64,000 nucleotides of DNA from Paralvinella palmiformis (taxonomy: Eukaryota; Annelida; Polychaeta; Terebellida; Alvinellidae): the NCBI GenBank assembly GCA_025642065.1, contig JAODUP010000271.1, positions 701,001-765,000 of the forward strand, written 5' to 3'. Within the stretch, counting starts at the first letter, position 1. Every line of letters begins with the position of its first letter. Both the position numbers and the translations under genes were made by a program. Of the stretch, positions 61,199 to 64,000 are shown in pieces. Under the pieces are notes generated by a model that saw only the letters and a list, made by a program, of their open reading frames with translations, did not search any database and was not told the origin of the DNA.

Positions 61199-63438
61199 CT
61201 AATACTGTATGGTATGGCTACGTCTGGCTATCAGCTCTCGTTCCAACATCGTCACTGTAAAGATATATAGAAGTTGGTGGCGTAGGGACTCTGGCGCTTT
61301 GCTGATGACTTGCTGTCCACCTGGCGCTAGCATGCAGTCGTTTATGGCAGTTTTGTCGATGATGACTCTCATTAAGTCGTAGATGAGTTCGACGAGTTCA
61401 AAGAAAGACAGGAAAGAACAGCCGAGCCATAAACTAAACATTCCACCAAACGCCGATAACAGTCTGGCTTTCTGAAGAAGAAGAATATTGACGGGTCTGT
61501 GGTTAATAAAACGTTCAAAGGAGATTCTAATGTACAGAGTACATGTTATCAAAATTGTTAGTGTTAGCCTACACTTTGGTCACTATTTTTGTTTTGCGAA
61601 CTCTGAATTGTTTTATGAAGTTTTGAGTCACTCAAAATTCCTTACAATTTCAGGTAAAATTCGTAGTTAATTATGATATTCTATTGTAATCATTTGTCAA
61701 CATCGGTGTTTACAACAATTCTCTACCAACCGTGAAGACAGGTTGTTCCATGACGATTTCTTGAATAAAATCTTCAAAGAACACCTCAACCTTTAAAACG
61801 TTATCTTTATATCGGGTCGTGCCGCTTCTTTTGTCCAACAGATAAGGAATCTTCTTCAGTACATCAAGTAAAACATCCTCCTGGAGCGATCAGTGAGAAA
61901 GAAATATTGAGGCATGTTTGTGTGCGCGCTAACAGATAACTGGTTGATGTACAGACTTAAATTGGTGAGTATGTATGTGTACGGACGTATCATACCTTAT
62001 GAACGTCTGCTGGCCACATCCCTGTCGAAATCACAAACGTAAACGTGTCCTCGCTGCGAAATATAAAGTGTGGTTGCATAAAATACTGATAGTCATTTAG
62101 TTCGTAGTATTTTGTACTCGCAAGATCATATATGAGATGGCATATCTTCTGACGAGAATGTGTCATATACATCAGAAAATATAATAATCTGGTATAAATT
62201 TAACTGTGTTTGCGCGTGCGTGTGTGTGTGCTTACCTACAAGAGGGTTCACACGAACATTGATTCGTCCTGGCGTTCAGATTATGAATAACAGCTGTCAT
62301 GCATTCAGCTGCGTAAATGATAAATAAATAAAGTATATTCAAATAAGGAAACTAAAGCAAATAAGTCTATTACGAAGTCCTACGTCGATTATGTACGAAA
62401 ACAAACTGGAGAATAAAAATCCGCTGACCCTGTGTACGATTTGATGTGTTACAGATCGGTAATGTTGAGGTGCCGTTCCCAAAAGGATAATAAGGACTCA
62501 TACACTGGCAGCTCTCAGCTATTCGATCTCTGTAGCATGACTTAATGCAGCTCTGGTTAAGATATAGAAAGCATTAGACCTGTTAGCGTACAGTTCCTTT
62601 ATCACATTGATCGTAACTGTTTCGCGATGTGTAACATTCATCCAACAAAAGAGAGATATGTAGGTAAGACAGAAACCTTCTAAACAATTACCTGGTGACT
62701 GTATATTACAGGATACATATCGGTGTAGACGTTATTAGCCGTGCTATCAGCATTCACACAGGTGCCATAAGGTTTGCCTAATCTAACTGCCGTATGCTAA
62801 AAGTATAAAGGCAGCCACTTCATGCTCGGACATCAAGAAAATTCGGCGAAATGTAGACCACAACAATAAAGTATTGTAGATGAAATATTCACGAACGGCG
62901 AAAAAGCTAAGCATGAGCAACCCACTTGAGAATTATTTATAATAAACAGTCATTTTTACTTCTTCTATAGCCAAAGTCAATTTGTAAAGACTATCGTATA
63001 ATTGCATATAAAATGGATTAGAATATCTAGTTTATCAATAATGCTTAATAAAGTTTGTTAAACAACGAATTAATAATAATAATAATAAATTATTCTAAAT
63101 ATCACATTCAGATATTTCTGAATCAACAAAAACTAAAAAGCCACCAAGTCCACAGGAGAAGGATCGGAATGGGAGGTTTCAGCCGAATATATATATTGTG
63201 TGTGTGTGTGTGTGTTTCACCAAATGCAACTGGTGACTGTTTGACTAACTAATTACCTTTGTCATACCAATAGAAAGCGATTTCCCGGGTGACAACATGA
63301 TGGCGTCGTCTTCAGGAAATGGCATGGTCTTTGGCTGATGAATAACAAGCTTTGTTCCAGCTATATCTCCGGTTTCTAACATATATTCAAACTGATTCAG
63401 GTTCAAGAGCAGGATAAGTCCTACCATAAATAAACATC

Positions 63439-63475
<37 letters not shown>

Positions 63476-64000
63476 CGTGGATACATATATAGTGGCACTG
63501 ATCTCTAAACATTCTTTAATATCTGTGTTGTCGAGTTTATGGCGTTTATATTTTTTCTAAAGTTGTTTCTACGTGTGTCATCCACACAGTCAATAACAAT
63601 AATAAGATTTCAAAGGATGTAAATCCGACAAATTGCAAAATGATAACCACAGATTTGCACTCATTTTCTACTATTAAATTTCAAACTACAATTGCTACTT
63701 AACACGTGTCACGGGCAGTTATAAGCAATATCGAAAACACACCAGACACACCCTCCCCCATATGGATAACACTCTTGCTATACTAGATTAAAGCGGATAT
63801 AACTGCGAATATCAGTTTATCCACAGAGGCTTCCATATCGTCCATGAACCGTATTATCACATAACATCACTTACCGTGACGTCTGCCTGTCTTGTAGCTA
63901 TAATACAATGAACGTGAAGTGTTCCAGCCAGAATTAAACGTATAACAATTGCCATGGACCGGATTGAAGAACACCTCGAAATCGCTGCCATGAATAGAAT
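61199..64000 (-). CDS. DEG/ENaC family sodium channel, last eight exons
   Basis: Trimeric amiloride-sensitive/acid- or peptide-gated cation channel of the plasma membrane. Exons on the minus strand, from the edge: 64000(+)-63875, 63420-63257, 62796-62692, 62552-62429, 62308-62236, 62053-61996, 61880-61731, 61471-61199 (stop TAG 61199-61201). All junctions are GT-AG with matching phases. The first piece reads FEVFFNPVHGNCYTFNSGWN, the conserved cysteine region after TM1. Next come LLLNLNQFEYM, VIHQPKTMPFPED and PGKSLSIGM (palm and beta-ball), then RLGKPYGTC, CIKSCYRDRIAESCQC and CSCEPSCSEDTFTFVISTGM-WP (cysteine-rich thumb). TM2 follows: FGGMFSLWLGCSFLSFFELV, containing the selectivity motif G-x-S as GCS, and a cytoplasmic tail. 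The N-terminus and TM1 are outside the window. Subtype (peptide-gated FaNaC, ASIC-like or other) cannot be told. Confidence 0.92.
63434..63476. repeat. (AT)n(GT)n microsatellite beside a channel exon
   Basis: Begins 14 bases upstream (in gene sense) of the 63420 exon acceptor, within the intron. Confidence 0.92.

Noticed and set aside
61488..61670. 60-aa plus-strand frame opposite the channel gene
   Set aside because: Falls in an intron of the minus-strand gene and has no homology that could be recognised.

Overview
The window is animal nuclear DNA: AT-rich, intron-rich and crowded with decayed transposable elements. No bacterial-style operons, rRNA genes or CRISPR arrays are visible. The genes are typical bilaterian ones. 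The transposon set (Ty3/Gypsy elements, CR1/L2- and Jockey/RTE-like LINEs, several hAT relics, tRNA-derived SINEs with boxes A and B) fits a marine invertebrate, probably a lophotrochozoan such as a mollusc; that placement is inference.

Four protein-coding genes were assembled by joining exons with consistent splice sites and phases. (1) EFHC2, a ciliary microtubule inner protein with DM10 domains, minus strand; the first five coding exons lie at 5652-187 and the rest is off the left edge. (2) A complete 13-exon monoamine oxidase (MAO) gene, plus strand, 33501-46555, coding for 510 aa. (3) A tiny two-exon CMC4-like twin-CX9C gene, plus strand, 54739-57965, coding for 57 aa, with an intron of about 3 kb full of transposon remains. 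(4) A DEG/ENaC sodium channel gene, minus strand, whose last eight exons lie at 61199-64000.

Layout: 1-5.7 kb EFHC2, with a LINE and a MITE in its introns; 5.7-17.4 kb transposon graveyard (three LINE fragments, a Gypsy element with its 5' LTR, a stray integrase piece, a second inverted Gypsy); 17.64-24.18 kb a degraded, inverted copy of the MAO locus; 24.2-33.2 kb more relics (THAP-like piece, LINE, integrase piece, hAT with inverted termini, LINE); 33.5-46.6 kb the functional MAO gene; 46.6-54.5 kb SINEs, a 19-bp minisatellite and a hAT split by a SINE; 54.7-58.3 kb CMC4; 61.2-64 kb the DEG/ENaC gene.

The main structural feature is an inverted segmental duplication. The region 17641-24178 (minus) matches scattered blocks of 34213-51173 (plus), including MAO exons 3, 11 and 12, and one edge falls inside a near-perfect hairpin. 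The main genomic feature is the neighbourhood of EFHC2 and MAO, which are also close neighbours on human Xp11.3. No new defence or biosynthetic system was found; the more unusual signals are the duplication and its hairpin edge, the CMC4 gene, and several terminal-inverted-repeat elements.
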